From: Archivesica marissinica
Lineage: Eukaryota > Mollusca > Bivalvia > Venerida > Vesicomyidae
DNA length: 64,000 nucleotides
Assembly (NCBI GenBank): GCA_014843695.1
Contig: CM026404.1
Span: forward strand, 83,755,787 to 83,819,786
Direction: 5' to 3'
Shown: positions 43,821 through 55,670 of the stretch, piece by piece
How the letters are laid out: each line of letters begins with the position of its first letter
How positions within the stretch are numbered: position 1 is the first letter of the stretch
Made by a program: the position numbers and the translations under genes
The notes under the pieces: model-generated
What the model was told of the DNA's origin: nothing
The model's input: only the letters and a program-made list of their open reading frames with translations
Database searches by the model: none

Positions 43821-44310
43821 GTGAGTATTAACAAAGACTATATCAAGTGAGTATTAACAAAGACTATATCAAGTGAGTATTAACACAGACTATATCAAGT
43901 GAGTATTAACACAGACTATATCAAGTGAGTATTAACACAGACTATATCAAGTGAGTATTAACACAGACTATATCAAGTGAGTATTAACAAAGACTATATC
44001 AAGTGAGTATTAACACAGACTATATCAAGTGAGTATTAGCAAATACTATATCAAGTGAGTATTAGCAAATACTATATCAAGTGAGTATTAACACATGCTA
44101 TATCAAGTGAGTATTAACACATGCTATATCAAGTGAGTATTAGCAAAGACTATATCAAGTGAGTATTAACAACGACTATATCAAGTGAGTATTAACACAT
44201 GCTATATCAAGTGAGTATTAACACAGACTATATCAAGTGAGCATTAACAAAGACTATATCAAGTGAGTATTAACATAGACTATATCAAGTGAGTATTAAC
44301 ACATGTCCGT
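43821..44310 (+). repeat. 26-bp minisatellite made of copies of the exon end and splice donor
   Basis: The unit is ACTATATCAAGTGAGTATTA, then ACAMAG. The first GTGAGT (43821) is the splice donor of the exon that ends at 43820. The last is at 44289, exactly 18 periods later. Each unit also copies the last ten bases of the exon. One copy reads GTGAGC (about 44239). Splicing at any later donor would add TCA AGT GAG TAT TAA in frame, so the protein would stop three residues after the exon. Confidence 0.95.
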
Positions 44311-45221
44311 CCGTCTGTCTGTCTGTGTATTGTTACAGGATAACTCAAAATATTGTGGTTGTATTATGATGAAACTTTGTGAATTTAAGAGGTGTTGGTA
44401 CAGGAGGAAGTGATTCGATATTGGATAAATCGGCCAAGGACTATGGCCATGATGGTCAGTGAAGTGTCCGTGTTCGCTATATGATACACTATGTATATGG
44501 AAAAACGAAGCAAGATACACATACTGTTCCATTACAACAACTAAATCAAACCTCATATGACCTTTCAAATAAACCAAATCACATGACCTTGAGTGGTGAC
44601 CTTTCAATGTCATATCAAGGGCAGGTGAATATATACCACTGCAAACATCAGCGCGGGGTTTGCATCTCTCAGCATGCCATCCACTAGTTCATATCCAGGC
44701 GCGTAGCTAGGCTTACACATGTACGCACGTGCGTAAGATTAATTTTGACAGTTCCTGAAAATGAAATTAAATAAATGCGAAAAATGCAATAAAAAGTGAA
44801 TCGTAAGGGGGACACTGACATTGGTCATTCACAAAAAAGCAGACATGAAGAAAATGCCAACATATATTGATTGTAGCTGATGTTCATAGTAGACAAACGT
44901 CACCTGAGACGATATAGCGGAACAAATTATCCCTGTGGGTCATGCCTCCGGACCTTCCTGGAATAGTGCATATTCCATATTTAGGCCTAGCTACGCGTCT
45001 GATATCATTACAAATGGAATATATATATGAGCGTCTCTGTATTGTACATATATGTATATGGTGCTTATGTAGCAATTAACGATTTAGTCCCATGACCTTG
45101 GGGTTGACCTTTCAATATGAAATAGCTGTTAACATCCCCTTATCATTACACGGTATCTTCTAATGCGCATAGTAATTACGGTCACGGGTCGTGCTATTGC
45201 TGCACCTCTGTTATTCCATTT
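44311..45221. other. Intron of the STUM/SPEC3-like gene, no other feature seen
   Basis: A short CCGTCTGTCTGTCTGTG run at about 44309-44326 follows the minisatellite. The rest is unremarkable. Confidence 0.5.
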
Positions 45222-45722
45222 TTTAAATTTAAGTTTATTTAACGTCGCTACCGTTTGCCCATTTGAGCGACGCGCAGTTTACCTAGCAACACCTTTCCTG
45301 GACAGGCACCAGTGGTTAACCAGTACTTGGTGCACCAACTTGTTCATATAAAGAGACACGGTCTGCGAGACGGATCTGTAGTCCAGTGGTAACACGCTGG
45401 ACTGGTAATCCAGGGATCGCAGGTTCGATCCCCCGTCTGACCCTAATAAAATTAACAGTCTTTCAAATGGGACGTTAAACCGAGGTCTCGTGTCGGTGCT
45501 TTACACCGTGCACGTAAAAGAACCAGAGGAGATTCTGGAACAGATCTCTGTCTGTATCATTGTACTATCCTCCAACAATCTAAAATAACTAATCTCTTCA
45601 GGAGGCGTCGCTCATATGGGCAACCGGTAGCGACGATAAATAAACGTAAAACACACGATAGGTTACAGTGGTATACAAGTCAGCGACCTTAACCACTCGA
45701 CCACGGAAGCGGACTATTCCAA
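45222..45722 (-). mobile_element. SINE-B copy, interrupted by a SINE-A
   Basis: Minus strand. The 3' part is at 45222-45370 (AACGTCGCTACCGTTTGCCC, CAACACCTTTCCTGG) and the head at about 45657-45722 (CAGCGACCTTAACCACTCGA). The SINE-A (45371-45655) lies between them. About 30 bp of SINE-B around the B box is missing at the junction, compared with 63031-63298. Confidence 0.85.
45371..45655 (+). mobile_element. SINE-A copy nested in SINE-B
   Basis: Full-length, plus strand, from CGGATCTGTAGTCCAG to ACGATAAATAAACG, then AAAACACAC. No target-site duplication is seen. Instead a piece of the target is deleted. Confidence 0.9.
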
Positions 45723-45955
45723 TAATCGTGACCATACGCTGATATATACTTCTTAATTTATTACAATAAAATAGATAGATATATACTTTTTATTTCCCTC
45801 ATTTCTGAACATCCCAGCATATGTACAGCACATTAATAATACATGTATATGCAAACAGTATCATATCACGTGCACAATTAACCCTGCTAATGATTCAAGC
45901 TTCTTATCTAAATTACATTATTTACTGAGTTATCTGTAGAGTATGTGTTATATTA

Positions 45956-46045
45956 TACAGTCGAACTTCGTTGTCTCGAACTCGACGGGTCCGTGAGTAA
46001 TGGTTCGAGTCATGGGAGGTTCGAGTCAAGGGTAGTTGTGTGGGT
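45956..46045 (+). mobile_element. Mariner/pogo-like terminal fragment
   Basis: TACAGTCGAACTTCGTTGTC, then TCGAACTCGACGGGTCCGTG and a partly inverted GGTTCGAGTCA. From memory this resembles the ends of pogo/Tigger-type elements, which begin CAGTCGAACCTCG after a TA target. The second end was not found, so it is a solo end or a decayed MITE. Confidence 0.5.
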
Positions 46046-46469
46046 TGACCCATAATATTGATAAATTAAATCGTGTTTTGGTAGCTTACTGTTATATACT
46101 GGTTTATGCAATACATCCAATATGTCTTTCTCTCGTGGTTTGATAAGAATCCATGTTTATTCGAATGTGTTTCATAATAATAGACAACATTTTTAAGTTC
46201 TTGCAAGTACGGTAACTGTTGTTTTACTCAATGCATGCCTGTATCTAGAACAAAACAGGAACAATTCGTTTACTGTACTCTCATGTAGTGTGCGATTACT
46301 GTATAATATAGTCGTGATAGAAACACAAAAGGTACCCATATAATTATTATTGAACTTGAGGCATATATATGTGGTAATATTATCTTGCCGAAATGAAATG
46401 CAAGACAGCTGTGGACCTTCATACATACGGTGTATGCATTGTTGTCTGAGGATATCACATCTTGTGTGC

Positions 46470-47226
46470 AGTTGTTGCATAATGGAACATGATTAGTTTG
46501 TTTGCTTGTGAGGTTAACAGTCGCACCGACATTCTTGGGTATAATGCAGTTGTTGCATAAGGGAACATGATTAGATTGTTTGCTTGTGAGGTTAACAGTC
46601 GCACCGACATTCTTGGGTATAATGCAGTTGTTGCATATGGGAACATGATTAGTTTGTTTCCTTGTGAGGTTAACAGTCGCACCGACATGCCTCAATAAAA
46701 TGCAATTGTTGCATAAGAGCACATGATTAATGTGTGTGCGTGGGAGGTTAACAGTCGCACCGACATTCCTGGGGAAAATGCAGTTGTTGCATAAGGGAAT
46801 ATGATTAGTTTGTTTCCTTGTGAGGTTAACAGTCGCACCGACATTATTGGGTAAAATGCAGTTGTTGCACAATGGAACATGATTAGTTTGTTTGCGTGTG
46901 AGGTTAACAGTCGCACCGACATTATTGGGTAAACTGCAGTTGTTGAATAAGGGAACATGATTAGTTTGTTTGCGTGTGAGGTTAACAGTCGCACCGACAT
47001 TATTGGGTAAACTGCAGTTGTTGAATAAGGGAACATGATTAGATTGTTTGCTTGTGAGGTTAACAGTCGCACCGACATTATTGGGTAAAATGCAGTTGTT
47101 GAATAAGGGAATATGATTAGTTTGGTTGCGTGTGAGGTTAACAGTCGCACCGACATTCCTGGGGGAAATGCAGTTGTTGCATAATGGAACATGATTAGTT
47201 TGTTTGTGTGTGAGGTTAACAGTCAC
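46470..47226 (-). repeat. 78-bp minisatellite, about 9.7 copies
   Basis: The unit contains TTGTTGCATAAGGGAACATG, ATTAGTTTGTTTGCTTGTGA and GGTTAACAGTCGCACCGACA. 78 bp is 26 codons, so the minus strand has a 318-codon ORF (47226-46270) with a 26-residue repeat (TVNLTRKQTNHVPLCNNC...). A second minus frame is also open for long stretches. No signal peptide or family is recognised, so I treat it as an array and not a gene. It lies in the STUM/SPEC3-like intron. Confidence 0.92.
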
Positions 47227-47257
47227 AGCACAAGCTTACGTCATACCGCGACTCTCC

Positions 47258-47478
47258 AGCTGTTGTGTATAGGAGGAAGCCATCTAGTGTTCCTCCGAGC
47301 AGTATTTCAGGCACGGACGGGCGGGCACCTAGGTAGAACCACCGCTCTTCCATAAGTCAGCTGGATAGCGTCTTCAAAAGAAACAGTTCGACCGTCCCAA
47401 TGCATTTGGAACATACAGTGGTGAGAGTGACTTGAAAATAGCGACCGTAACAACTAGACCACGGAGGCCACCACCCAG
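47258..47478 (-). mobile_element. Possible further tRNA-headed SINE (type G)
   Basis: Minus strand. It starts GGCCTCCGTGGTCTAGTTGT (A-box-like), with a weak B box (GGACGGTCGAACTG). The body includes TGGAAGAGCGGTGGTTCTAC and ends near CACTAGATGGCTTCCTCC. A single copy in this window, so the family is not certain. Confidence 0.5.
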
Positions 47479-47960
47479 GATTAGTGTAAGTCATAGTTGG
47501 GCGCCATATAACAGAAGTCCTATACCTAACTCAGTCATCAAGCTTTCGTAACCATGACTATTTCCAGACGTTGTGATAAGAAACGTGAAACTGCAGCAAA
47601 TTCTTCAATTACTTTTGAGTTAATCTTATTCACGAAATCGACAGAGACTATTTGTTCGTGCCAGTGTATGATCGAATTATAGTTCACCGAATGAACATTT
47701 TGCATTTCGTGTAGTATTATCAAGAGTAGCGCAAGGAACGAACACATTTTTATCTTTATGTTATACTGGGATAGAATGTGAATGATAGGAAATTAAACAT
47801 TAGTGGGTAGACTACCATATACTTGGGGATGGAGGGAGGAGGGAGAGCACAGACTGAACAAACTATCCCATCTTTCAATGTTTCAAAACTCAAAATTCCT
47901 TTCACCGGGAAAACACTATCCGTCATTATAAAGCACAAGTAACAATACTAATAATATACA
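47479..47960. other. No recognised gene
   Basis: Short frames only. Intron of the STUM/SPEC3-like gene. Confidence 0.45.
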
Positions 47961-48230
47961 GACGGAGTATTATAGTCCAGTGGTAACAAGCTAGACTGGT
48001 AATCACCCGTCTGACACTAATACAATTAAAAAAGTCTTTCAGATGGGACTTTAAACCGCGGTCTCGTGTCGGTGCTGTACACCGTTTACGTAAAAGAACC
48101 AGAGGATACTCTGGAATTGGTTTCTGTCTGTATCATTGCACTATCTTCCAAAAATCTAAAATAACTAATCTTTTCAGGAGGCGTCGTTCATATGGACAAC
48201 CACTAGCGACGATAAATAAAAGTAAAACAC
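47961..48230 (+). mobile_element. SINE-A copy with internal head deletion
   Basis: Plus strand. The head jumps from CTGGTAATC directly to ACCCGTCTGAC, losing the B box (about 20 bp). The body and tail (CGACGATAAATAAAAG, then TAAAACACAC) are intact. It abuts the tail of the LINE at 48238. Confidence 0.88.
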
Positions 48231-48237
48231 ACAAAAT

Positions 48238-50166
48238 AATAATAATAATAATAAAGACTTTATTATACGAAGGAGCTTATATAACACATGGCTAATACAA
48301 ATAAGGTCCTCAACATATATACAATGGCATAGAAAACATGTCAATTAAAGAAACACTACATGTTAAGTACAGTATTCAGCAATACGTGGAAGCTCATCTA
48401 TTATATATATATATATATACTTATATATATATGCTTCTGTTGATTTATTCCATCTTAAATATCGAGTTTTAAAGATATTGAGTGAGTTGGAATTGTTTTA
48501 TATACTGAGGTAATGAATTCCAAATGGAAGAACCTGAATAAACAAAAGTATTATAGAATATGTCCAACATTTTCCAAGCGTATATAGTTGTAATGAAGAA
48601 ACGGAAATGCACTTCCGATGTAAATGATGTTTTAAGGTATTCAGGAGTATTTCCACATATGGCTTTATACATTTGAATAGCCTTTTGATAAATAACTCGT
48701 TCAGGAAATGTCATCCATTTAAGCTCTGCAAACATTATGGAAGAAAGTGTTAAGAATTCTACATTTAAAATAATCCGTGACGCTTTCGTTTGAAATCGTA
48801 CCAGTGTATATTCAAGAGATGATGTGTCACACAGCAAAAGTCAAAGTGAGGGAGTACATAGGCGTTATCAAATAGTTTACGATTATGGGTGGATAAATAA
48901 CCCTTAATCCGTAACAAAAGGTACAGATATGAATTGCATTTTATAATTACATTGCTTATATGTTTGTCCCATGATAAAGTGTTATCGATCGTGACACCTA
49001 GTAGTGTTTCAGCAGAACCGGCACTAATATTAACATCGGTTTTTAGACTTAGTTGTTACATACATTACTTTAGCTTTAGATGCATTGATTGCACAAATTG
49101 TCAATATTTTCAAGGTCAGCAGTTAGTGAAGCAGCAACATTATCTATGGATTTTGCATGTGTTAAGATAGTGGTATCATCGGCAAATATGTCTGATATGC
49201 AATTGTTAAATACCAAAGTGAGGTCATTTTTATAAAGTAAGAATAACAATGGTCCAAGTACTGCGCCCTGGGGAACTCCATAGACATCAGTTCCAGGACT
49301 CGACTGTACTCCAGAAACATGAGTTATTTGCGTTCTGCCTTGTAAATACGATGAAAACCAGTTGACAGTGGATTCATCCATACCATAGAGATTAAGTTTT
49401 TACGGATTTGGTGATCAACTAGATCAAAGGCCTTATAGATAGATCAAAAATAAAGTACCAACAGTTTCATTATTATCAATTGCAGAAATCCAATCATCTA
49501 TAATTCTGATTAAAGCCGTTTGACACGAATGATTTTCCTGGAATCCAGATTTCCTATTGTAAAACATTTTATTATTCTCGAGAAACATTTTAAGATGAAG
49601 ACTAACATGCCTTTCAAGAATTAATGTGATTATGGGTAATATTGAAGTAGGCCGGTAATTGACTTTATTAGATTGCTCACCTTTTTTATACACTGGAATA
49701 ATATTAGCAAGTTAAAGACATTAGGGGAAATCGTTGATTGTATGCTACGATTGAATATAGTAGTGAGATATGGAGCTCTAATGGATGCAGATATTTTCAG
49801 ATACTTTGCATTGATATCGTCACTGCCTGTTGATTCAGTAATATCGAGGGATTTAAGTTGTTTTTCAACATAATCAGTTGAAATGATGAGTATAGAGAAC
49901 TTCCCAACATTAGTTAACTTAGAATCAGCAAACTCTTCAAGAATTGGATTCTTATATTTGAAAGTGGATCTAGTATTCTCTGTTAGTACCATATGCACAT
50001 TGCAAAATTGTTCATTGAAAATATTAGCTGTAACTAGCGGGTCGTTGTTGTCATCATTTATTATTATAAGTGCAAACAACATTAATTGGCGAACTCTGTC
50101 GTATCTTTCCGCCAGTGTCATAATATGAGGTACTTTCAAAGTTTGTGACGTCAGTACAAATGGCAT
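48238..50166 (-). mobile_element. Jockey/CR1-like LINE, degenerate, with (ATT)n tail
   Basis: Minus strand. In order: KSLDITESTGSDDINAKYLK (50166-49630), then in other frames VNYRPTSILPIITLILERHV, NHSCQTALIRIIDDWISAID, ESTVNWFSSYLQGRTQITHV, YGVPQGAVLGPLLFLLYKND and ISDIFADDTTILTHA (FADD at 49175-49186). The C-terminal part (48837-48469) has FAELKWMTFPERVIYQKAIQ and SGSSIWNSLPQYIKQ. The 3' end is AATAAAGTCTTTATTATTAT, a microsatellite-type tail. There are at least three frameshifts. It lies antisense in the STUM/SPEC3-like intron. Confidence 0.85.
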
Positions 50167-50387
50167 TAACAGTATTTAATTAAAAAGGCCCTCAGATTCA
50201 TTTTAAACCCTCCGAGGTACTGTTAGTTTTGATGCATCATATAAGATGATTAATTCTTATCTACTATGTTTGTTTCTGTCAAATTAGTAGGCCAAATACT
50301 ATATTCGATACGTCGTAGTCATAAAGTAGGAGCATAAACAATTGTGCAAATGTCACGTCAGATGTAAACGGACCGATAGTTAAGCGG
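50167..50387. other. Spacer, nothing seen
   Basis: Short intronic AT-rich stretch. Confidence 0.4.
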
Positions 50388-50460
50388 CCTGGCTATCTCA
50401 GTTGATAGAGCGTTTGTCCTGTAAGCGAAAGGTCCCGAGTTCAAACCCTGATTTGGTCAC
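50388..50460 (+). pseudogene. tRNA-Thr(TGT)-like sequence
   Basis: GCCTGGCTATCTCAGTTGAT, then AGAGCG, a loop CCTGTAA (anticodon TGT) and a B box GAGTTCAAACCC are tRNA-like. The acceptor arms and T-stem each have two or more mismatches. There is no SINE body after it. It is either a tRNA pseudogene or an orphan SINE head. Confidence 0.55.
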
Positions 50461-50519
50461 CCTGTGATATCTTTCTTATTGTTTTTATTTATTTGCTTCT
50501 TATTTTAATAATAAATATT

Positions 50520-50745
50520 TATTTATACAAATTTATTTTAGCTCGATTGCGAAACAAGTTCTTACAACTTATATTAATCACTCTTGAGACCTCATTCCTG
50601 ATGGAATCCATCGCCACGAGGAAGAGAGAACAGGCAATGTGGAATTTAAATGCCTTCCCTAAGGGCACACTCCAGTGGACGCTCGAACGCCGGACCTTTC
50701 GCACCTGAAGCGAACTCGTTACCACTGCGCTATTACGACTGCCAC
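50520..50745 (-). mobile_element. SINE-C copy
   Basis: Minus strand, flanked by AATAAATATT (50510-50519) and AATAAACATT (50746-50755), one mismatch. The B box region is damaged (GACGCTCGAACGCC). Confidence 0.88.
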
Positions 50746-50954
50746 AATAAACATTCGACATAAATAATTGTAATATACAAGTTGTATATAGGTTTGTGAT
50801 ACTGTGTTCATTATAAAATAAACATACTTTACTTAGTTTAGTTCTTGTTGTTGTCTTTTTCGTTATGTATTTCAACTTCCTATCTCAAAAGTGTACAAAA
50901 CCATCTTCCCCGGCTTTTGCTATCTGTCGTATTTGGCGGCTTAAGACACGACGG

Positions 50955-51077
50955 CACTACAACTCGACATATTTTAATGGCAGCTCGATATTTTCTTACA
51001 CAATGACAACACCACACTACAACTCGACATATTTTAATGGCAGCTCGATATTTTCTTACACGATGACAACACCACAA
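50955..51077. repeat. 60-bp tandem duplication
   Basis: ACTACAACTCGACATATTTT, then AATGGCAGCTCGATATTTTC, occurs twice, nearly identical. Confidence 0.9.
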
Positions 51078-51197
51078 AGTATTGTACTGCAAAGAAATTA
51101 CCTTCCACTCTGATTTCGATAACTCGTGTAACACTGTTTTCAATATTCATTCAGTAAATATAATATAATCATACACTGTAACAAACATACACCCATT

Positions 51198-51353
51198 ACG
51201 TAATGCTCATGGGTGGATCATATCAGCGCCATAGCTTGGCTTACACTGATCCAACAATGTGTTGGACAGCTACGTAATGTCCTTGGGTGGATCATATCAG
51301 CGCCACTGATGTGTAAGCTGGGTTTTATAGATCCAACAATGTTTTGGACAGCT
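51198..51353. repeat. 74-bp tandem duplication, diverged
   Basis: Two copies starting ACGTAATG, with GGGTGGATCATATCAGCGCC and GATCCAACAATG. The second copy is longer by an insert. Confidence 0.8.
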
Positions 51354-51467
51354 AGATTGTCGAAAATGCGTATTGACGTATATTTCCCAGTCATGGCGCT
51401 AATTCCAGAGTATACCTAACTGCATATATAATTATACACACGTAATTTAGAATTTTATTTATTACAG

Positions 51468-51904
51468 ACGATTATTACAAAAACTTCAAGAGAGAACATC
51501 TACATAAAATGCACCTTGGCGTATCCATGGATACGGGCCACCCTAATGGATCAACGTCTATCGTAAATAGAATCGGAAGTTCGTCAGGACTCTCAGGCCT
51601 TCAAAAACCAACCATGCTCCGGTCATCATCAGCGGACCAACCAACGCATCCACTCATAGTGTCACAAAAGGCACATGTTAGCAGCCAATCAGAAACGTCT
51701 TTAGCAACAAAACTAATTCACCATGACCCCAAATCTCGCCACCACAATCGACATCAAAGTTCGAAGTGCTCAGATGAAGAATTAACTCCTATTAACTTGG
51801 AACAGATCGTGATTCACAACCTGCCCAAGGCGCCCGTGCGTCGTGGGATATTAAGACGTGAAGACACCATCACTAGCACCGCAAGCTCAGTATCATTTAC
51901 ATAA
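51468..51904 (+). CDS. STUM/SPEC3-like protein, terminal exon
   Basis: The acceptor TTTATTTATTACAG precedes the exon. With the A carried from 43820 it reads N then DYYKNFKREHLHKMHLGV and continues for 131 codons from the internal Met at 51509 to a TAA at 51902-51904. The first part follows the membrane helix, as in STUM/SPEC3 proteins. The rest is a Ser/His/Lys-rich tail without a recognised domain (VNRIGSSSGLSGLQKP, PVRRGILRREDTITST) and is probably cytosolic and disordered. The internal Met is unlikely to be a start, because the frame is open upstream to the acceptor and phases match. The poly(A) site was not determined. Confidence 0.75.
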
Positions 51905-52700
51905 GCAGGAACTATAGGGATTTGTTCTTAGAGCATTTTAGCGCCATCCGTTTTTCCAATAGCCAGCCAATCCATCACGCCCTATTGCCTTTTTAAAAAA
52001 AATCTCTTCTATTTTTTTTATAAGCCTCAACAGGTGAGTGCCTTCTTGCCTAAGCTAAAAACACGATCGCCCTTTTCACCAATATGTACTGCCTTACTGC
52101 CAATTTGATCAATTACCGTAAGTTAGCAATATTGTCTTAGGGGCTAACTCAAAATAGCCCTTCTCGCACTTCATCGCGGCTCAAAATGCACCATACCCAT
52201 TTTCTGACCCGCCATGCCCCATTTCTGACCCAGCCTGCCACATTTTCTACCCTAGAACTAACCTTAAAATAATTTGCTCATAACCAGAGTATCGCGTGAC
52301 TGATTATAAGGGATAGAAATGTATTTGTGTTTGCTGTTAAGCTGCTTTTGTGTTTCCAGGACAATAGGAAGCGGTGGTTTACAGTATGTTCTGTATATAT
52401 GCTATTGAAGTTGAAGTTCATTCCGATGTTTTAATTTTATCGGGATATAAGAAAGGTGGATGATTTGAATCGTAATTTGAAATCAAAAGTGTCATTTCTA
52501 TTGTTGCTGTTCTATTTTGTATTATTATATGCCGTAGAACTTTGAAGATTGTTTCGGCCATATTGAAAGAGATATATATATATTCCATGTGTGACAGTTA
52601 TATTACATAATACTGTAATATATGCTACATTCTGCATTCTATATTCTACATTCTGCATTCTACATTCATTCATTTGATCACTGACATTTCAACACATTAC
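51905..52700 (+). other. Probable 3' UTR and flank of the STUM/SPEC3-like gene
   Basis: No coding signal. A CATTCTAYATTCTGCATTC microsatellite lies at 52625-52675. No canonical poly(A) signal was identified with confidence before about 52980. Confidence 0.4.
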
Positions 52701-52979
52701 AATTTACTCTATCATTGTCCAGAGTTCTTAAGCTCAGCTCCAGTTCTGTGCCCAACTGCAGTCTCAAACTCACAAACGAAGGTTATTAAACATTTGAACT
52801 TGATCTCAGGTTGAGTTTGAGGAACAGCTCGAGATTGGTTTTTATCAAATTCAACAAGGAATCTCAATCTCAAAATGCTATTACTTTTTAAACGTCAATA
52901 CTAGAGTTAAACTCAGTTGCACTTGATCTCACATCTCTTGCTGAATTCAGTACAGTTTTAACAAGAAAACTATTACATA

Positions 52980-53365
52980 TAAATAAATGACGATTGAACA
53001 TTTACTCTGCATAATACACTCTCGAATATTGCATTGAGTGAAAGTATAATTATACATTATAACGTGCATACTTTAGTAATTAGATGCAAACATGTTGATA
53101 ATACCACGAAACCCTGTCCAGCATAATAGTATAATATACCACATCCTTGCTGTTTATCGGCGAATCATATGGGAACCAATTATTGTTGAAGAATTTAAAC
53201 TGCGTAAATAGATTGACCTTGCCATTTCTGGATTCCAGCTCAATCATTTATTTCTATGCGCACACCAGTGAAAGCTTGGAACTAATTCCCTGAAAACAAT
53301 TTTAATACATGTACCTATAATACGAATTCTTATCACATAAATTCCCATTCGTCCAGAAAAGTTGT
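52980..53365 (-). repeat. Dispersed repeat family H, copy 2
   Basis: Reverse-complement match to 24840-25150, including TAAATTCCCATTCGTCCAGA (inverted). Its flanks (52730-52930 and 53395-53465) contain loosely inverted GAGTTTGAG and CTCAAACTC-type motifs, which may be ends of a larger element. Confidence 0.6.
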
Positions 53366-53714
53366 ATAACCTACGTTTCTGTCACAAATCTCCACATTGA
53401 GTTTGACTGTTGAGATTCGAGTTGAGTTTTGAGCTGAGATCAATAAAGGTTTATAACACCGGGGCTAGTTTTCAGGAATTAGTTCAACTTACAGTCCGCC
53501 ACCAAAATACACCGTTTTTTGTTTCGGTCCAATTACTCTCCCCCGCCTGCCGAAGCTTTGTCGTTTGATAGACAGACATCATTCCATTATAATACAGATT
53601 AAAATCTAACTAATAATGTAGTTTATTGCGATTCATAACTGCATATATACAATGTAGTCCTATGACGTACTGATTTATCCGATCAGTAATGATGTGCGCA
53701 GGGTGTTTAAACAT
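53366..53714. other. No recognised gene
   Basis: Nothing supported. Confidence 0.45.
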
Positions 53715-53940
53715 TATTTATTTTACAACGATTGCGAAGCAAGTTTTAACAACTTATATTAATCACTCTCGTTGGTGCGGATGAAAGCGTATATGTGGTC
53801 ATTCGTGTGGGAGGAAACCGGAGTACCCGGAGAAAACCCACCTGTCAGATCTTGCGACCACCGTACCATCTCACATACTTCCATGTCCGAAGATCGAGCG
53901 CGGGTTGCATTGGTGAGTGAGAAGCGAGCGCATGGTGATT
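53715..53940 (-). mobile_element. SINE-D copy
   Basis: Minus strand. Tail AACGATTGCGAAGCAAGTTT, body CCGGAGTACCCGGAGAAAAC, head B box near GAGCGCGGGTTGCATTGG. The head's outermost end is missing or diverged after 53940. Confidence 0.85.
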
Positions 53941-53984
53941 GTTTACACGTGTATACCAGTATCTTGGGTGTACTATTTTGAAGG

Positions 53985-54335
53985 TATCGGTGTATGTAGT
54001 AGTTTTCTTTATAGTCGCCTCCGCCGAGGCACATGGGCGACTGGTTTCTCTAAGTTGTGTATGTAGACAGCTGGGAAGGCATCTCCGTTCTTCGCAGGGT
54101 GACAAGTCCTGTATCCTCTTTCGAAGGGGTCCCTTGTAGGGCCACATCCTCCACGATTTGTCAGCTCACAACAGCAATAATGGTTCCGGTTTCTTCGCTG
54201 GGGTCCTCGCGCCATCAAGAAGTCTGCGTCCCACCGCCTTCCTTGAAGGAGATCGCTCCCATTGAAGGAGCCGGCTAAAACAATCCAGCTATCCGTCGTC
54301 TCCAGCACTAAGTGGTGCTGTCTCGCCAAGTAGGT
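53985..54335 (-). repeat. Dispersed repeat family E, copy 3
   Basis: Minus strand. The 3' end has the GTCGCCTCCGCCGAGGCACA, then TGGGCGAC hairpin, and the body has TGTTGTGAGCTGACAAATCG and GTGGCCCTACAAGGGACC, diverged from 2811-3160 and 41773-42278. Confidence 0.65.
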
Positions 54336-54591
54336 AAGTTAGTCGAATGGTACTCTGTATGTACATGTATGAGTCACGCGATTCCGATGGCGCGTCTTCC
54401 GTCAGCAAAGTCCTTGAACCATATTCCTGTTGTGAGCTGTGACTAGGTCACGACGTGCACGTAGTTCTACGATCATTCTTTGGATATGTAGATGGTCCTC
54501 TATGTCGTCAACAACTGCTGCTCCTGATAGGTTAATAAAGTCATGTCTGTAAACTCCTGCTTTATCGACACTGACCCCGTCATTAGCGTCA

Positions 54592-55640
54592 TGCATCTCT
54601 GGATGTCGTCCGGATACCCAGTCCTCTGGTTGTTGTGTTGTGCCATCTCTGGATGTCGTCCGGATACCTAGTCCTCTGGTTGTTGTGTTGTGCCATCTCT
54701 GGATGTCGTCCGGATACCTAGTCCTCTGGTTGTTGTGTTGTGCCATCTCTGGATGTCGTCCGGATACCTAGTCCTCTGTGGTTGTTGTGTTGTGCCATCT
54801 CTGGATGTCGTCCGGATACCCAGTCCTGTGGTTGTTGTGTTGTGCCATCTCTGGATGTCGTCCGGATACCCAGTCCTCTGGTTGTTGTGTTGTGCCATCT
54901 CTCTATGTCATCCGGATACCTAGTCCTCTGGTTGTTGTGTTGTGCCATCTCTGGATGTCGTCCGGATACCTAGTATCTGGTGTTGTGTTGTGCCATTCTG
55001 GATGTCGTCGGATAACCAGTCCTCTGGTGTTGTGTTGTGCCATCTTGGATGTCGTCCGGATACCTAGTCCTCTGTTTGTTGTGTTGTGCCATCTCTGGAT
55101 GTCGTCCGGATACCTAGTCCTCTGGTTGTTGTGTTGTGCCATCTCTGGATGTCGTCCGGATACCTAGTCCTCTGTGGTGTTGTGTTGTTCCATCTCTGGA
55201 TGTCGTCCGGATACCTAGTCCTCTGGTTGTTGTGTTGTGCCATCTCTGGATGTCGTCCGGATACCTAGTCCTCGGTTGTTGTGTTGTGCCATCTCTGGAT
55301 GTCGTCCGGATACCCAGTCCTTGGTTGTTGTGTTGTGCCATCTCTGGATGTCGTCCGGATACCTAGTCCTCTGGTTGTTGGGTTGTGCCATCTCTGGATG
55401 TCGTCCGGATACCCAGTCCTCTGGTTGTTGTGTTGTGCCATCTATGGATGTCGTCCGGATACCCAGTCCTCTGGTTGTTGTGTTGTGCCATCTCTGGATG
55501 TCGTCCGGATACCTAGTCCTCTGGTTGTTGTGTTGTGCCATCTCTGGATGTTGTCCGGATACCTAGTCCTCTGGTTGTTGTGCTGTGCCATCTCTGGATG
55601 TCGTCTGAATACCTAGTCCTCTTGTTGTTGTGTTGTGCTG
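54592..55640 (+). repeat. 50-bp minisatellite, about 21 copies
   Basis: The unit is ATCTCTGGATGTCGTCCGGA, then TACCTAGTCCTCTGGTTGTT and GTGTTGTGCC. Several units lack one to three bases (54975-55060, 55280, 55320). 50 is not a multiple of three, yet all frames stay open over long stretches, which produces spurious ORFs on both strands. Confidence 0.95.
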
Positions 55641-55670
55641 AATGTTGCAATGATCACCGGAAGGAGTATT

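Noticed and set aside
43627..43824. ORF MYFRYICRRLLR... over the STUM/SPEC3-like exon
   Set aside because: It is in the wrong frame. The splice-phase-consistent frame gives the family motifs.
46270..47226. 318-codon ORF with a 26-residue repeat
   Set aside because: It follows from a 78-bp minisatellite whose period is a multiple of three. A second frame is also open, no domain or signal peptide is seen, and there is no start or splice context.
54402..55616. Overlapping ORFs on both strands
   Set aside because: By-products of the 50-bp minisatellite.
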